From positions 1-64,000 of the forward strand of contig JALOOG010000031.1 of NCBI GenBank assembly GCA_025454525.1: a DNA stretch of 64,000 nucleotides, in the 5' to 3' direction. The stretch is from Anaerolineae bacterium. Lineage in GTDB: Bacteria; Chloroflexota; Anaerolineae; Aggregatilineales; Phototrophicaceae. Position numbers and translations under genes: made by a program. This document shows, in pieces, positions 28,535 to 38,342 of this stretch. The notes under the pieces were generated by a model that had not been told where the DNA came from, did not search any database, and saw only the letters and a program-made list of their open reading frames with translations. The number at the start of each line of letters is the position of its first letter. Positions within the stretch are counted from its first letter, which is position 1.

Positions 28535-30463
28535 ATGATCAAGTTTGTGTTATGGATGATAATCGGGATGTTGCTGTCTGTTTCGGCCGTGAGCGCGCAA
28601 GCAGCGACAGATGCATTTGAATTTGAAAGCACCAATTGTCCTTTTACAGTGCCGGAAGATCTCACAGTAGAATGCGGATATTTGATCGTGCCAGAAGATC
28701 GTAACGGCGATCTCACCGATACAATCCGCTTGGCTGTGGCGTTATATCGTAGCACCAGCAGCGAGCCTGCGCCCGATCCGGTGGTGTTTTTGCAAGGGGG
28801 CCCCGGCGGTGGGAGTATCGAATTGCTGGCGGGTCAAATCGAAAATTTCGTCCGTCCGATCTTAGCGGAGCGCGATCTACTGGTCTATGATCAACGTGGG
28901 ACGGGATTAAGCCAACCCGCCTTGAGTTGCGACGGTTATCTTGACCTCTATATCCAAGACTTGGAATTGAACCTAAACCCAGAAGAGTACGCCCAAGCGA
29001 ATCTGGAGATGTTCGCCGACTGCCGCGCTCAATTAGAGGCCGACTTGGGGGTGAACACGGCTGCGTATACCAGTGCGGCCAGTGCAGCCGATATTCGCGA
29101 TCTGGCAGCTCATTTTGGTTATGAACAGGTCAATTTGTATGGTGGATCGTATGGGACGCGCTTGGCACAAACCGTAGCCCGCGATTTTCCGGAGATCGTG
29201 CGGAGCATGGTTTTAGACGGCGTGATCCCCGTAGAGTTAAACTTGTATGAGCAGCAATCGGCCAAGACCAAGTTAGCTCTAGATGCGCTGTTCGCCGCCT
29301 GTAGCGCGGATGTCGGGTGCGATACCGCCTTCCCGAACCTTGAACAAGTTTTTTACGATACTTACGCGCAATTGGACGTGACTCCGGGTGAATTAACGAT
29401 CACCAATCCGTTGACAGGCGATAGTTACACCGTGCCGATCGACGGTCTAACGTTTATGAGCGGTATGTTTTTCGCGTTGCAAACCTCACAATTGATCCCG
29501 ACCTTGCCACAAACGATCTACGCGGTGAGTGAAGGGGATTATAGCGCGTTGGAGTTTCCGTTGATCATCCCGTTTTTGATCGCGGGAAATGTCAACGTTG
29601 GCATGTTTATGTCGGTGAATTGCCATGAAGAACTGTTCACCACCACGCCTGAAGCGATTTTAGAGATTTACGCCGAAACCCCCGAAACTGAGGCCTTTGG
29701 GATCTTAGCCAATTATGGTGATCCGGCGGTGCATCAAGCGATGTGTGAAGCGTGGGGCGCGGCACCGGCTGTAGCGATCGATACTGAACCCGTGATCAGC
29801 GATATTCCGAGCTTGCTGTTGAATGGTCAATTTGACCCGGCGACCCCGCCCGCTTGGGGTGAGTTGGCGCGTGCGAATTTAAGCAATCACTTCTACTATG
29901 TATTCCCTGGTTTGGGTCATGCCGAAAGCCTTAGTGGAGGTTGCCCGTTCGAGATCGCGTTGCAATTTTTAAGCGATCCGACCACTGAACCGGATGCAAG
30001 CTGCATTGATGAGATGAGCGTGTCGTTTGTGGGGGCTGCTGGTGCTGAACCGGTCACCCTTGACATCCCGTTGGTGGAAACCACGGATGACACCATCGGA
30101 TACACCGCGTTAATACCAGAAGGTTGGGATGAGCTTGCACCGGGGACGTTTGTTAATCCGGAAAACCAATTCTATACGATAGTCGTACAGATCACTCCAA
30201 CCGATAATACGGCGCTCTTGGATCTGTTAAAAACGCAATTGAATCAAGAGGATCTTGCGCCTTTCGGTGATCCGATCGTGGCTAACGAGATCGAATGGAC
30301 ACCGTATTATGTGGAGGTGCAGGGGTTGATCGCAGTATACATTGGCTTGGCCGAAGTGGACGGATCAAGCTACTTGATCTTGGTGCAAGCGCCATTAGAT
30401 GAAGCGGAAGCGGCTTATGAGGCGCTGTTTTTGCCGATTTTGAACTCGTTTGTCGCGAACTAG
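28535..30463 (+). CDS. secreted alpha/beta hydrolase (TAP-like/prolyl aminopeptidase type)
   Basis: An exported 642-residue hydrolase. Residues 1-24 are a signal peptide with likely cleavage after SAQA. The oxyanion-hole motif GGPGGGS is near 88, the nucleophile serine in LYGGSYGTRLA is at about 205, the acid Asp in NGQFDPATPP at about 433 and the His in GLGHAES at about 461. This order and the C-terminal TAP-like segment match tripeptidyl aminopeptidases of the S33 family. About 160 extra residues after the catalytic domain (from about 480) form a separate domain of unknown type resembling a DUF1795 fold. AAAGG precedes ATG 28535. Likely digests peptides outside the cell, in keeping with the divergent peptide importer. 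Confidence 0.87.
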   Translation: MIKFVLWMIIGMLLSVSAVSAQAATDAFEFESTNCPFTVPEDLTVECGYLIVPEDRNGDLTDTIRLAVALYRSTSSEPAPDPVVFLQGGPGGGSIELLAGQIENFVRPILAERDLLVYDQRGTGLSQPALSCDGYLDLYIQDLELNLNPEEYAQANLEMFADCRAQLEADLGVNTAAYTSAASAADIRDLAAHFGYEQVNLYGGSYGTRLAQTVARDFPEIVRSMVLDGVIPVELNLYEQQSAKTKLALDALFAACSADVGCDTAFPNLEQVFYDTYAQLDVTPGELTITNPLTGDSYTVPIDGLTFMSGMFFALQTSQLIPTLPQTIYAVSEGDYSALEFPLIIPFLIAGNVNVGMFMSVNCHEELFTTTPEAILEIYAETPETEAFGILANYGDPAVHQAMCEAWGAAPAVAIDTEPVISDIPSLLLNGQFDPATPPAWGELARANLSNHFYYVFPGLGHAESLSGGCPFEIALQFLSDPTTEPDASCIDEMSVSFVGAAGAEPVTLDIPLVETTDDTIGYTALIPEGWDELAPGTFVNPENQFYTIVVQITPTDNTALLDLLKTQLNQEDLAPFGDPIVANEIEWTPYYVEVQGLIAVYIGLAEVDGSSYLILVQAPLDEAEAAYEALFLPILNSFVAN

Positions 30464-30533
30464 GGTAAGTGGTGTGATTTCGTCAAGTGACCGCTGATCT
30501 TACAAGCGATTGATTTAAATGATTTAAAAACAG

Positions 30534-30568
30534 GCCTTCCCCTCACCATGTTTGATTGAGGGGAAGGC
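30534..30568 (-). terminator. terminator for the minus-strand membrane protein
   Basis: Eleven-base perfect stem GCCTTCCCCTC / GAGGGGAAGGC, 13-base loop. On the minus strand it is followed by CTGTTTTTAAA. It also lies just past the plus-strand hydrolase gene, where the tail is A-rich. Confidence 0.8.
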
Positions 30569-30648
30569 GAAAAAGATAAAAGTGTTATTTGATCGGCTTA
30601 CGCGGACTATGGCTCATCTTGGTCAAAGTGCCTTATCACTAACGGTGT

Positions 30649-31775
30649 TTAGTAGAAGCCATACCAATGTACTCCGCACACCAGATGTGCCATGAACACC
30701 AACGCCGCGATCCCGCTTTTCCAAGTGATCCGACCTTCCCGTCGCACCTGCACGATCAAGAAGGCCATCGTCACCACAAACAAGATCCGCGATTCGACTC
30801 CACCAGAAAATAGGTGTAAAACGCGCCCATAGCAAACACCGCCCACGCAAAATTGAGGCGAAAATTGCGCCGGGCCGCCCCCAAATATAAGCCATACACC
30901 ACCGCGGGAAATGCGATCGACATCACAAAGCGCATCAGCCCATCAGTCACCCCGTGTCGCATCAAGAACCCGAACGGCATGAAGCTCATCGATCCCACAT
31001 CCCCACCGGAATTAGGCAATAACACAATTTGCGCGAACAAGATCACCCCGGCGGGGATTAGAATGCCCACGATCCCCAGCGCCCATTGCAACGGCCGCCG
31101 GATCAACACACAAAATGCGCCGAATAAACCCAAGATCGGCAATAATGCAATCGCGTAATTCGGTTTGGCTAACGTGCCAAGAATCGTTAAGAGCGCCGCG
31201 ATCGCGACCACACCATAAGCGCGCCCTGAATAACGCTCCGGATAAAAGACCCCTACCGCGTATAAGAATAAGGCCACGGCAAACGGTTTTAACGCGATCA
31301 CAGTGGGATTATGGTAAACATGCGGCATAATATAGCCGATGTGATACCGTAACCGGAAGGTTTCCGCATTCCATGTCAACACCGAGATCGCCGAAATCAG
31401 CATCAGCGCTGCGGCCAAGATCACGCCGATCGCTAATCGACGCACATCACGCGGATCGCCTAACGCTGGAACCAGATAACCGCCGAAGATCACCAAGGCG
31501 GTTAGCACCTGAAAACCGATGATCACCCAACGAGTGATCGACTCCCAATCCCCGCCTGTGACCGCTTGGGGTATGATAATCGCGAGGTGAAATAACGGAT
31601 GCGTCAAGATCCCGCGCTCACCCGTGGCGATCTCTTGGGCAAACCGGATATGCGGTTGAAAGTCGGTATTGCGCGGTAACACATCATACACGCGGTAAAA
31701 AATCCCCGTCATGATCGCGATCAGTACCGCTGATGCGAACAGCACACGAGGATCGAATTTAGGCCAAGAACGCAT
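30649..31775 (-). pseudogene. multi-pass membrane protein interrupted by a frameshift
   Basis: A hydrophobic protein of about 375 residues with nine or more membrane helices. The first frame (from ATG 31775) runs to residue 326, FYTYFLVES, and then degenerates (NRGSCLW, stop at 30771). From about 30800 the hydrophobic reading continues in a second frame (RILFVVTMAFLIVQV to the stop at 30649). The two parts join if one base is missing near 30790-30800. This is either a real lesion or a sequencing error. The NTDFQPHIRFAQEI loop after the first helix resembles GT-C type glycosyltransferases of the GT39/87 kind, but no firm family call is possible. Confidence 0.7.
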
Positions 31776-31838
31776 GAAACCACCTCAATCTGTGACGGGT
31801 GATTATTACGGAACACTGTTTATTTAGCAAGTGAGGAC

Positions 31839-32891
31839 ATGATGTTGAGACGCATATTCGCTTATTGGTTACTCTGTTTAATGGTGATGATGCCCCTTTC
31901 TGCCCAAAGCGCTACCCCCGATCCTACTCCGATCACCTTACCAGACGTGATCGGACTCACCGTACCGGCCGCGGCGGCCCGCTTGAATGCGGCCGGCTAT
32001 CGACTAGGGGAGATCACCCTCGCTGATTGGACAAGCGCGGTGAATGCACCCCCAAATACGATCCGCGAACAAATCCCGACCGCCGGCACCCCCCTTCCTT
32101 TAGGTGAGATCGTGAATCTCACGGTGTGGCGAGCGGAAAAAGCGATCTTGATCTTTGATGATAACGACTTCACCTTGCAAAACATCGCCACTGAAGCCTT
32201 ATCGTTGAGTCGGATTCAGTTCACCACGCCAGGCGGCGCTAGTTTTGAGGCCCGCGAATGGTCATCGATCTTGCGTCCGAATCAGTGTGTGCAGTTATGG
32301 TCGGTTCGCACCAATGCCCATAAAGACGTAGAAGGCTGTCAGTTTATCCAAAATTGGCTATTTCGCTTAGATCGCAATCAACATTTTTGGACCGGCGGCA
32401 ATACCGAGTTCACGGTGATCCAAGATAACATCGTGCGCGGCCGCTGTTTGATCGAGACTCGGCGGTGTGAGGTGTATCTCTCACTCTCCGAGATCCCTAC
32501 CGATTCGGCTGAATATCTCTACTTTGCCTATACCAATGACGCATGGGTGATCATCAACCGCGCTCCCGATCGCTTTTTACCCACACCCGCGATTATTGTC
32601 GGTGGTGTCCCTTTTGCACGCCGATCGATCACCGCGATTTCCCCAGTGGCGGATCTCAATTTGCTTGCCCCGGGGCAATGTATCGCTTTTTGGCGTGAAG
32701 GCGGCACACGCCAGCTCCCAATCGCCTGTGATCAAGTCGGAGAAACCACGGTAGACGCGGCCGGCGCATTTTGGAACGCTCCTTATGAGGTGAGCAATCG
32801 CCTTGATGGACAAAATCGCACTTGTCCGGGGGCAGTTGGGTCAACGGAGCTGACTTTGTGCCTTGTGCCACGCCTTGAAAACGCGGAATAA
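31839..32891 (+). CDS. secreted PASTA-domain protein
   Basis: A 350-residue exported protein. Residues 1-24 form a signal peptide ending at AQSA. Residues 33-95 are one PASTA domain (LPDVIGLTVPAAAARLNAAGY, then IREQIPTAGTPLPLGEIVNLTV), a fold that in kinases and penicillin-binding proteins contacts peptidoglycan or beta-lactams. The remaining 250 residues are rich in Trp and Cys (at least seven Cys), suggest disulfides and contain two related halves with ALSLSRIQF / SPVADLNLLAPGQCIAFWREG. No catalytic motif is seen. The downstream transporter starts two bases after the stop, so the two may be cotranscribed. Confidence 0.78.
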   Translation: MMLRRIFAYWLLCLMVMMPLSAQSATPDPTPITLPDVIGLTVPAAAARLNAAGYRLGEITLADWTSAVNAPPNTIREQIPTAGTPLPLGEIVNLTVWRAEKAILIFDDNDFTLQNIATEALSLSRIQFTTPGGASFEAREWSSILRPNQCVQLWSVRTNAHKDVEGCQFIQNWLFRLDRNQHFWTGGNTEFTVIQDNIVRGRCLIETRRCEVYLSLSEIPTDSAEYLYFAYTNDAWVIINRAPDRFLPTPAIIVGGVPFARRSITAISPVADLNLLAPGQCIAFWREGGTRQLPIACDQVGETTVDAAGAFWNAPYEVSNRLDGQNRTCPGAVGSTELTLCLVPRLENAE

Positions 32892-32893
32892 TC

Positions 32894-34111
32894 ATGACCT
32901 CCATGCAATTGATTACGGGCGGGATCGTTTTGATCCTCTATGCCGCGATCGCTTTTGGACGAGTCCCCGCCTTACGGATGAATCGGGCCACGATCGCGTT
33001 AGTCGGTGCGGTGATCTTGGTGATCATCGGCGCATTGACCGAAGAGCAAGCGCTCCACGCGATCGATAACGGCACGATCTTGTTATTGGCCGCGATGATG
33101 GTGATCAATGTGCATTTACGATTAGCCGGCTTTTTTCGTTTGATCACCGTATCCACCTTGCGAATCGCGCAAACTCCGCGGGCCTTGTTGGCTTTATTGA
33201 TCGTCTCATCCGGGGTCTTGTCCGCGATCTTCCTGAATGACCCGATCTGCTTATTGATCACGCCGATCGTGGTGGATCTCACCCGCCGTTTAGGACGCGA
33301 TCCGATCCCGTACTTGATCGGTTTAGCGACCGCCGCTAACGTCGGATCAACTGCTACACTCACCGGTAATCCGCAAAACTTGGTGATCGGACAAGCAAGT
33401 GGGATTCCTTACCTCACCTTTGCCGCTTATCTCACCCCGATCGCGGTGATCGGTTTAGCGATCTGTTGGGGGGTGATCGTCACGCTGTATCCAAAAGAAT
33501 TTCGAGGGCGCTTGCCACAGGTGGAATTACCGCCTGCGCGGGTGTATGAACCCTTGTTGCATCGCGTCATGGTGATCGTGATCGGCTTGATGATCGCGTT
33601 GTTGATTGGGGTGCCGGTGGTGACGGCGGCTTGTGCGGCCGCGGGCGCATTATTGATCTCACGATTACGGCCGCATAAACTCCTCGCGTTAGATTGGGAA
33701 TTGTTAGCCTTTTTCGCCGGATTGTTTGTGGTGACAGGGGCGATCGCCGCTACTGGGTTAAGCGGGGTACTTTTCGCGCAATTCGCACCGCTGTTACAAA
33801 GTGGCGTGGCGACCTTCACCTTGATCACAGCGGGTTTGAGTAACTTGGTGTCGAATGTGCCGGCCGTTTTGTTATTGCGGCCGGAGATCCCAAATTTCCC
33901 GAATCCGGAACAGACGTGGATCACGTTGGCTATGGCTTCTACCCTAGCGGGCAATTTGACCTTACTCGGTTCAGCCGCAAGTTTAATTGTGGCCGAAGTG
34001 GCACGATCGCAAGGTGTTACTTTGGGCTTCGGCGTGTTTTTACGCGCCGGAGTCCCGATCACCGTTCTCACCTTGATCGTGGGCGTGATCTGGTTAACGT
34101 GGGTGTTTTAA
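32894..34111 (+). CDS. SLC13/ArsB-type anion transporter
   Basis: A 405-residue inner-membrane transporter of the ion-transporter superfamily with about eleven hydrophobic helices. The characteristic re-entrant segments are LNDPICLLITPIVVDLTRRL followed by GLATAANVGSTATLTGNPQN, and a C-terminal counterpart LTLLGSAASLIVAEVARSQGV. Such proteins move dicarboxylates, sulfate or arsenite with sodium or proton coupling. No arsenic or sulfate genes are near, so the substrate is unknown. Its ATG lies two bases after the PASTA gene stop, with no separate promoter visible. Confidence 0.87.
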   Translation: MTSMQLITGGIVLILYAAIAFGRVPALRMNRATIALVGAVILVIIGALTEEQALHAIDNGTILLLAAMMVINVHLRLAGFFRLITVSTLRIAQTPRALLALLIVSSGVLSAIFLNDPICLLITPIVVDLTRRLGRDPIPYLIGLATAANVGSTATLTGNPQNLVIGQASGIPYLTFAAYLTPIAVIGLAICWGVIVTLYPKEFRGRLPQVELPPARVYEPLLHRVMVIVIGLMIALLIGVPVVTAACAAAGALLISRLRPHKLLALDWELLAFFAGLFVVTGAIAATGLSGVLFAQFAPLLQSGVATFTLITAGLSNLVSNVPAVLLLRPEIPNFPNPEQTWITLAMASTLAGNLTLLGSAASLIVAEVARSQGVTLGFGVFLRAGVPITVLTLIVGVIWLTWVF

Positions 34112-34183
34112 TCTTGAACCGTCAGTAGCACATCCCTATAAAATGGATTACACTGCAATTCAAAAGAGTCGGAGTTTATCGCT

Positions 34184-35695
34184 GTGATCGATCTCTTGTT
34201 TGGACAATCCTACTATCTACGCTTTGACCCGAAACTTTACCGGGCCATGCAGCCTTATCCACCGCTTGGCACTTTATACGCCGCATCCTATATGCGTCAA
34301 CGCGGCGCAAATGTCGCTTTATTTGACGCGATGTTAGCCGAATCAACCCAAGAATGGGAACAGGCCCTCGCCCAACATCAACCCCGTTACGCGGTCTTGT
34401 TTGAGGATAATTTTAACTACCTGAGTAAAATGTCCCTGTTACGGATGCGTGAGGCCGCCTTTGATATGATCCGCATGGCCAAACAGCGGAATATCACCGT
34501 GATCGCGGCCGGCGCAGATATGACCGATCACGCCGAGTCTTACTTGCGACACGGCGCAGATTACGTCTTGATCGGTGAAGGGGAAGAGACCCTCGCTGAA
34601 TTGATCGATCGCTTAGAACAGAGCGCACCTCCCGCCGAGTCCGAACTTTACGCGATCAAGTCACTCGCTTATCTCAGCGAGGATCGCGTGATCAAGACTC
34701 CGGCCCGACCAGTGATCAAGCGCTTAGATGATCTCCCGTTTCCCGCTTGGGATCTGGTTGATCACGCTAAATATCGGGCGTTGTGGCAACAGCATCACGG
34801 TTATTACAGCGTGAACATGGTGACGACACGCGGCTGTCCGTTTCATTGTAATTGGTGTGCCAAGCCGATCTGGGGTCAACGATACGGCGTGCGTAGTCCA
34901 CAAAATGTCGTGGAAGAAATGGCATGGCTCAAGGCAAATTTTGGGCCGGATCAACTCTGGTTTATGGACGACATCATGGGCATTCAAGATCGGTGGATCG
35001 AAGAATTTGCGGATCTCTTAGATGCACAGGATCTGCATCTGCCATTTAAGAGCTTGAATCGCGTTGATCTGCTCTTGCGTGGCAAAACGATCCCCGCGTT
35101 GGCTCGGGCCGGGGCGAAGATCGTCTGGGTTGGGGCGGAAAGTGGATCCCAAAAGATCCTAGATGCCATGGACAAAGGCACCCAAGTCACCCAGATCTAC
35201 GAGGCGACTCGGCAATTACATCAGCACGGGGTCAAGGTGGCCTTTTTCTTACAATTCGGCTACCCCGGTGAGACTCGCGAAGACATCGAATTAACCCTTA
35301 AAATGGTGCGCGATCTGATGCCGGATGACATCGGAATCAGCGTGAGTTATCCCTTGCCCGGCACGCCGTTTTATGAGCGGGTGAAATTAGAATTAGCCGA
35401 TCGCGCCAATTGGGTCGATAGCGAAGACTTAGCGATGTTGTATCAAGGGCCATTCACGACTGGATTTTATCGCCAACTGCACACCGTGATCCACAAAGAT
35501 TATCGGAGTCGCAAGACTTTACAGGCGATCCGAGCTGCGATCCGCGATCCGCGTCAATTAGGCCCCGGCCTCTTACGGGACACGGCCGCGATGATCTATC
35601 ATCGTTTGACCTTGCCGAAAGCGGTTGCAACTTTGGATCAACTGGCCCAGATCCCACACACTCCGACTCGTTTACCGAATGTGAGTTTAAGCTAG
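34184..35695 (+). CDS. B12-binding-domain radical SAM protein
   Basis: A 503-residue radical SAM enzyme. The N-terminal 150 residues have the Rossmann-like cobalamin-binding arrangement (PPLGTLYAASYMRQRGA, LIGEGEETLAELIDRL), without the classic DxHxxG box. The 4Fe-4S motif CPFHCNWC uses C218, C222 and C225. An Elp3/MiaB-like barrel follows (FMDDIMG, WVGAESGSQKILDAMDKGT, FLQFGYPGETREDIELTLK). Members modify lipids, antibiotics or hopanoids; the reaction cannot be named here. GTG 34184 has GGAG nine bases upstream. The gene begins a run of plus-strand genes with short gaps up to 38342. Confidence 0.9.
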   Translation: MIDLLFGQSYYLRFDPKLYRAMQPYPPLGTLYAASYMRQRGANVALFDAMLAESTQEWEQALAQHQPRYAVLFEDNFNYLSKMSLLRMREAAFDMIRMAKQRNITVIAAGADMTDHAESYLRHGADYVLIGEGEETLAELIDRLEQSAPPAESELYAIKSLAYLSEDRVIKTPARPVIKRLDDLPFPAWDLVDHAKYRALWQQHHGYYSVNMVTTRGCPFHCNWCAKPIWGQRYGVRSPQNVVEEMAWLKANFGPDQLWFMDDIMGIQDRWIEEFADLLDAQDLHLPFKSLNRVDLLLRGKTIPALARAGAKIVWVGAESGSQKILDAMDKGTQVTQIYEATRQLHQHGVKVAFFLQFGYPGETREDIELTLKMVRDLMPDDIGISVSYPLPGTPFYERVKLELADRANWVDSEDLAMLYQGPFTTGFYRQLHTVIHKDYRSRKTLQAIRAAIRDPRQLGPGLLRDTAAMIYHRLTLPKAVATLDQLAQIPHTPTRLPNVSLS

Positions 35696-35699
35696 GCTT

Positions 35700-36212
35700 A
35701 TGGATCAAATCACCTTGTTATACGAAAAAAACCGTGATTTTCTGCTGGGAAAAAGACCGTTTTTTTCAGCATCGTTTATCACATTTTTAAAGGTCGCTCC
35801 TTTTGTCCTTGGTATAGCAGCGCTTATTTCAGCGCTACTGCTTTTCTCTGAGCTTTCCAACTTGATTTTAGGGCGATCTCTTAATGTGTTTTTTCTCGTA
35901 ACGACCGTGATTTTTCTGATGGTCGCTTCAATAGCACTCTTTTATTTCCTTCAATTGAGACGTATCAATTTACGCTTAGCGCTCAAAGGTGTGATTTTGC
36001 CAAGTGCTATTGAACAGATCAGCGGCCAGACCAATCAAGAGGGACTGTTTATCATCAAACTGGTATTTACAGTGACCGATCCTAATACATCGGAGGTGAT
36101 CAAACTTCAAGGGGAATACCCTTGCCAACATCGAAAGGATCAATCTTTACCGTCTGTGGGCAGCCCGATCGCGGTACTCTATCATGATCGCGATCTATAT
36201 CGTGTATTGTAA
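35700..36212 (+). CDS. DUF3592-like membrane protein, short paralogue
   Basis: A 170-residue protein whose ATG lies four bases after the radical SAM stop. It has an N-terminal LLYEKNRDFLLGKRPFF signature, two membrane helices (about 26-52 and 61-82) and a single cytoplasmic or external DUF3592-like beta domain ending in LPSVGSPIAVLYHDRDLYRVL. The next gene shares both ends almost word for word, so they are tandem paralogues; this one lacks the inner domain of its neighbour. It is somewhat richer in A+T than the genes around it. Function unknown. Confidence 0.75.
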   Translation: MDQITLLYEKNRDFLLGKRPFFSASFITFLKVAPFVLGIAALISALLLFSELSNLILGRSLNVFFLVTTVIFLMVASIALFYFLQLRRINLRLALKGVILPSAIEQISGQTNQEGLFIIKLVFTVTDPNTSEVIKLQGEYPCQHRKDQSLPSVGSPIAVLYHDRDLYRVL

Positions 36213-36236
36213 TGGCTGATCGATTAAAGGTGAGTC

Positions 36237-36974
36237 ATGGAAAACGTTTTCCTGTTGCATCCCGAAAATCGTGATTTTTTACGTGGTCAACGTCGCAATT
36301 TTACAACTAACGGCAACACAATCATGCTGTTATTCCCGGTGATCTTTGGTCTGGCCGGTCTGCTCTTTTTTGGGTTGGGTTTACAACAGTATCTAGCGGA
36401 TGAACAGTTAAAACGGGACGGTGTGATCACGCGGGGGATCATCGACGACCTCACCATTGAAGAAGACTCCGATGATACCGATTATTATGCTTTTTATTGG
36501 TTTGAAGTGAACGGCGTGGCGTACACCCGCCGGGCCTCGCTCAATCGCGAACAATACGCCGATTTAGAGATCGGAGGCGGGGTCGAGGTGATCTATCTGC
36601 CCACGGATCCCACCACTTCACGGATCGTCGGAGAAGGTGGGCCGATCTGGCTGATAATGCTGCTGGGTGGGGGCTTCGCGCTCTTTGGATTGTTCGGCAG
36701 CATTAGAGTCCTGTCTAATATGCAGGCGTATCGGCGCTTATCCAGAGAAGGCAAATTGATCAAGAGCCAGATTGATCGGCTCACCACACGCAAGGATAGC
36801 GATGATGACTTTTACATCAAAGTAGCGTTTACGGTGATCGATCCCGTGAGTGGGCAAACGGTACAAGGTCAGCAAGAGGTCATGAGAACTGACCTCAAAA
36901 ACCAACCGTTGCCGGAAGTTGGCACACCGTTAGCGGTCTTGTATCTAAATACACGGCTTTACCGTGTGTTATAG
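36237..36974 (+). CDS. DUF3592-like membrane protein, two-domain paralogue
   Basis: A 245-residue protein with the same start signature (LLHPENRDFLRGQRRNF) and the same end (LPEVGTPLAVLYLNTRLYRVL) as the preceding gene. It contains a membrane helix near 29-48, a first DUF3592-like domain (about 58-130), a second helix near 137-155 and a second such domain (about 165-245). DUF3592 domains are small extracytoplasmic or cytoplasmic beta folds of unknown role. GGTGAG precedes the ATG. The glycosyltransferase start follows its stop with no gap, which implies cotranslation. Confidence 0.78.
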   Translation: MENVFLLHPENRDFLRGQRRNFTTNGNTIMLLFPVIFGLAGLLFFGLGLQQYLADEQLKRDGVITRGIIDDLTIEEDSDDTDYYAFYWFEVNGVAYTRRASLNREQYADLEIGGGVEVIYLPTDPTTSRIVGEGGPIWLIMLLGGGFALFGLFGSIRVLSNMQAYRRLSREGKLIKSQIDRLTTRKDSDDDFYIKVAFTVIDPVSGQTVQGQQEVMRTDLKNQPLPEVGTPLAVLYLNTRLYRVL

Positions 36975-38342
36975 ATGATTCGTATCCTTGCGATCCTCGC
37001 GATAGGCGCGTTATTACGGTTTCAAGCGTTAAGCGCTGATGTACGCTTTCATGTAGATGAGGCGTTATTTGCGACCTTTGCGCGTAACGCCGCAGTACAT
37101 GGCGATTGGTTATTCAGTGGTGCGTTGGATAAACCCCCGTTAAGCTTGTATTTTTCGGCGTTATCGATGCACTTCACGGGGGTATCGGTGAATCCGGCGG
37201 GAGTATTGGATCTCCCGATCAAAGTCGGTGAATTTTCGGCCCGCTTGCCCAATGTGTATGCAGGTATTCTGTTGATCGCGTTAACCTATGCGGTGGGTCG
37301 GCGCTTAGCTGATCGAACAACCGGCTTGTGGGCGGCCGGTCTGGTCGCAGTTTCACCAATGTTGATCGGCTATAGCGCGACCGCCTTCACCGATCCGTTG
37401 ATGGTGTTAGGCATGATCGCGGCGTTATGGGCCGCGTTGAGTGATCGCCCCACTTGGAGTGGTGCGGCCTTAGCGTTCAGTTTTTGGGCGAAACAACAAG
37501 GCTTGTTGATCGCGCCTTTAATCTTATGGGCGATCTGGGTGACTCCTAGTACGATCCCGCGCCTGCATCGTTTGGGCTATTTTGCGCTCACTTTGGGGAT
37601 CGGATGCACCTTATTGATCGCTTGGGATCAGGTGCGTCCAGAGCATAGCTTATTTGTCCTCGCTTCCTACAACAATAATCCGGAGCGCGTGTGGGTTTCG
37701 ATCGATGAATTGGGGCCACGATTCGGGGCATGGTTAGCGGTGATCGCGGCGTTTTTTGGCTTGGGCGGTCTATTGATCGTGTTCGCACGCGGTCGGGCGG
37801 TGTTGCCATTGATGCTTTATCTGATCGGTTATGTGATCGCCCATTGGCTGATCGCCTTCAACACTTACGATCGCTATTTGATCCCGTTGATCCCGTTGAG
37901 CGCGATGGTGATCGGGACAGGGCTTGCCCGTGTGCCGCATTTTATGTTGATCGCGGTGATCGGGGTGATTGTGATCACCACACCACCCTATTTTCCGGAT
38001 GATCAACGGGCGCGGGATGATACGATCCTAGCGCTTGCAGACTACTTGAACGCGAAACCGTTGGGCGCGATCGTATATGATCATGGGTTGGGTTGGGAAC
38101 TGGGGTATTATATCGGCGCATGGTCAGACAAGCGGCGTGTCTATTATCCAGAACCGCAAATTCAAGCGATCGATGCGCTTCGTAATCCTGATCCCGCGCC
38201 GCGCTATTTGATCGCCTCGCGTGCTAAAAATCTAGGCGCGTGGGTAGACGCATTTCGGCGACGCGGGTTTATCGTAGGTCTGGTGTTCCAAAATCAGCGT
38301 TATCAGGTTTATCGGGTTATTCCTCCTTGGGCGGACGTTTGA
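36975..38342 (+). CDS. GT39/PMT-like membrane glycosyltransferase
   Basis: A 455-residue GT-C fold protein with about ten membrane helices. The first external loop has the catalytic-type acidic pair in RFHVDEALFATFARN, followed by GALDKPPLSLYF, as in dolichyl/polyprenyl-phosphate-mannose transferases and ArnT. The soluble C-terminus (about 350-455) faces outside. It probably transfers a sugar from a polyprenyl carrier to lipid or protein. Its ATG abuts the stop of the DUF3592 gene. Its 3-prime end overlaps the PadR gene by 26 bases in tail-to-tail orientation. Confidence 0.85.
   Translation: MIRILAILAIGALLRFQALSADVRFHVDEALFATFARNAAVHGDWLFSGALDKPPLSLYFSALSMHFTGVSVNPAGVLDLPIKVGEFSARLPNVYAGILLIALTYAVGRRLADRTTGLWAAGLVAVSPMLIGYSATAFTDPLMVLGMIAALWAALSDRPTWSGAALAFSFWAKQQGLLIAPLILWAIWVTPSTIPRLHRLGYFALTLGIGCTLLIAWDQVRPEHSLFVLASYNNNPERVWVSIDELGPRFGAWLAVIAAFFGLGGLLIVFARGRAVLPLMLYLIGYVIAHWLIAFNTYDRYLIPLIPLSAMVIGTGLARVPHFMLIAVIGVIVITTPPYFPDDQRARDDTILALADYLNAKPLGAIVYDHGLGWELGYYIGAWSDKRRVYYPEPQIQAIDALRNPDPAPRYLIASRAKNLGAWVDAFRRRGFIVGLVFQNQRYQVYRVIPPWADV

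Noticed and set aside
33427-34071. 214-codon minus-strand frame inside the anion transporter gene
   Set aside because: Shadow frame of low-complexity Ala/Thr/Lys composition opposite a clear membrane protein.
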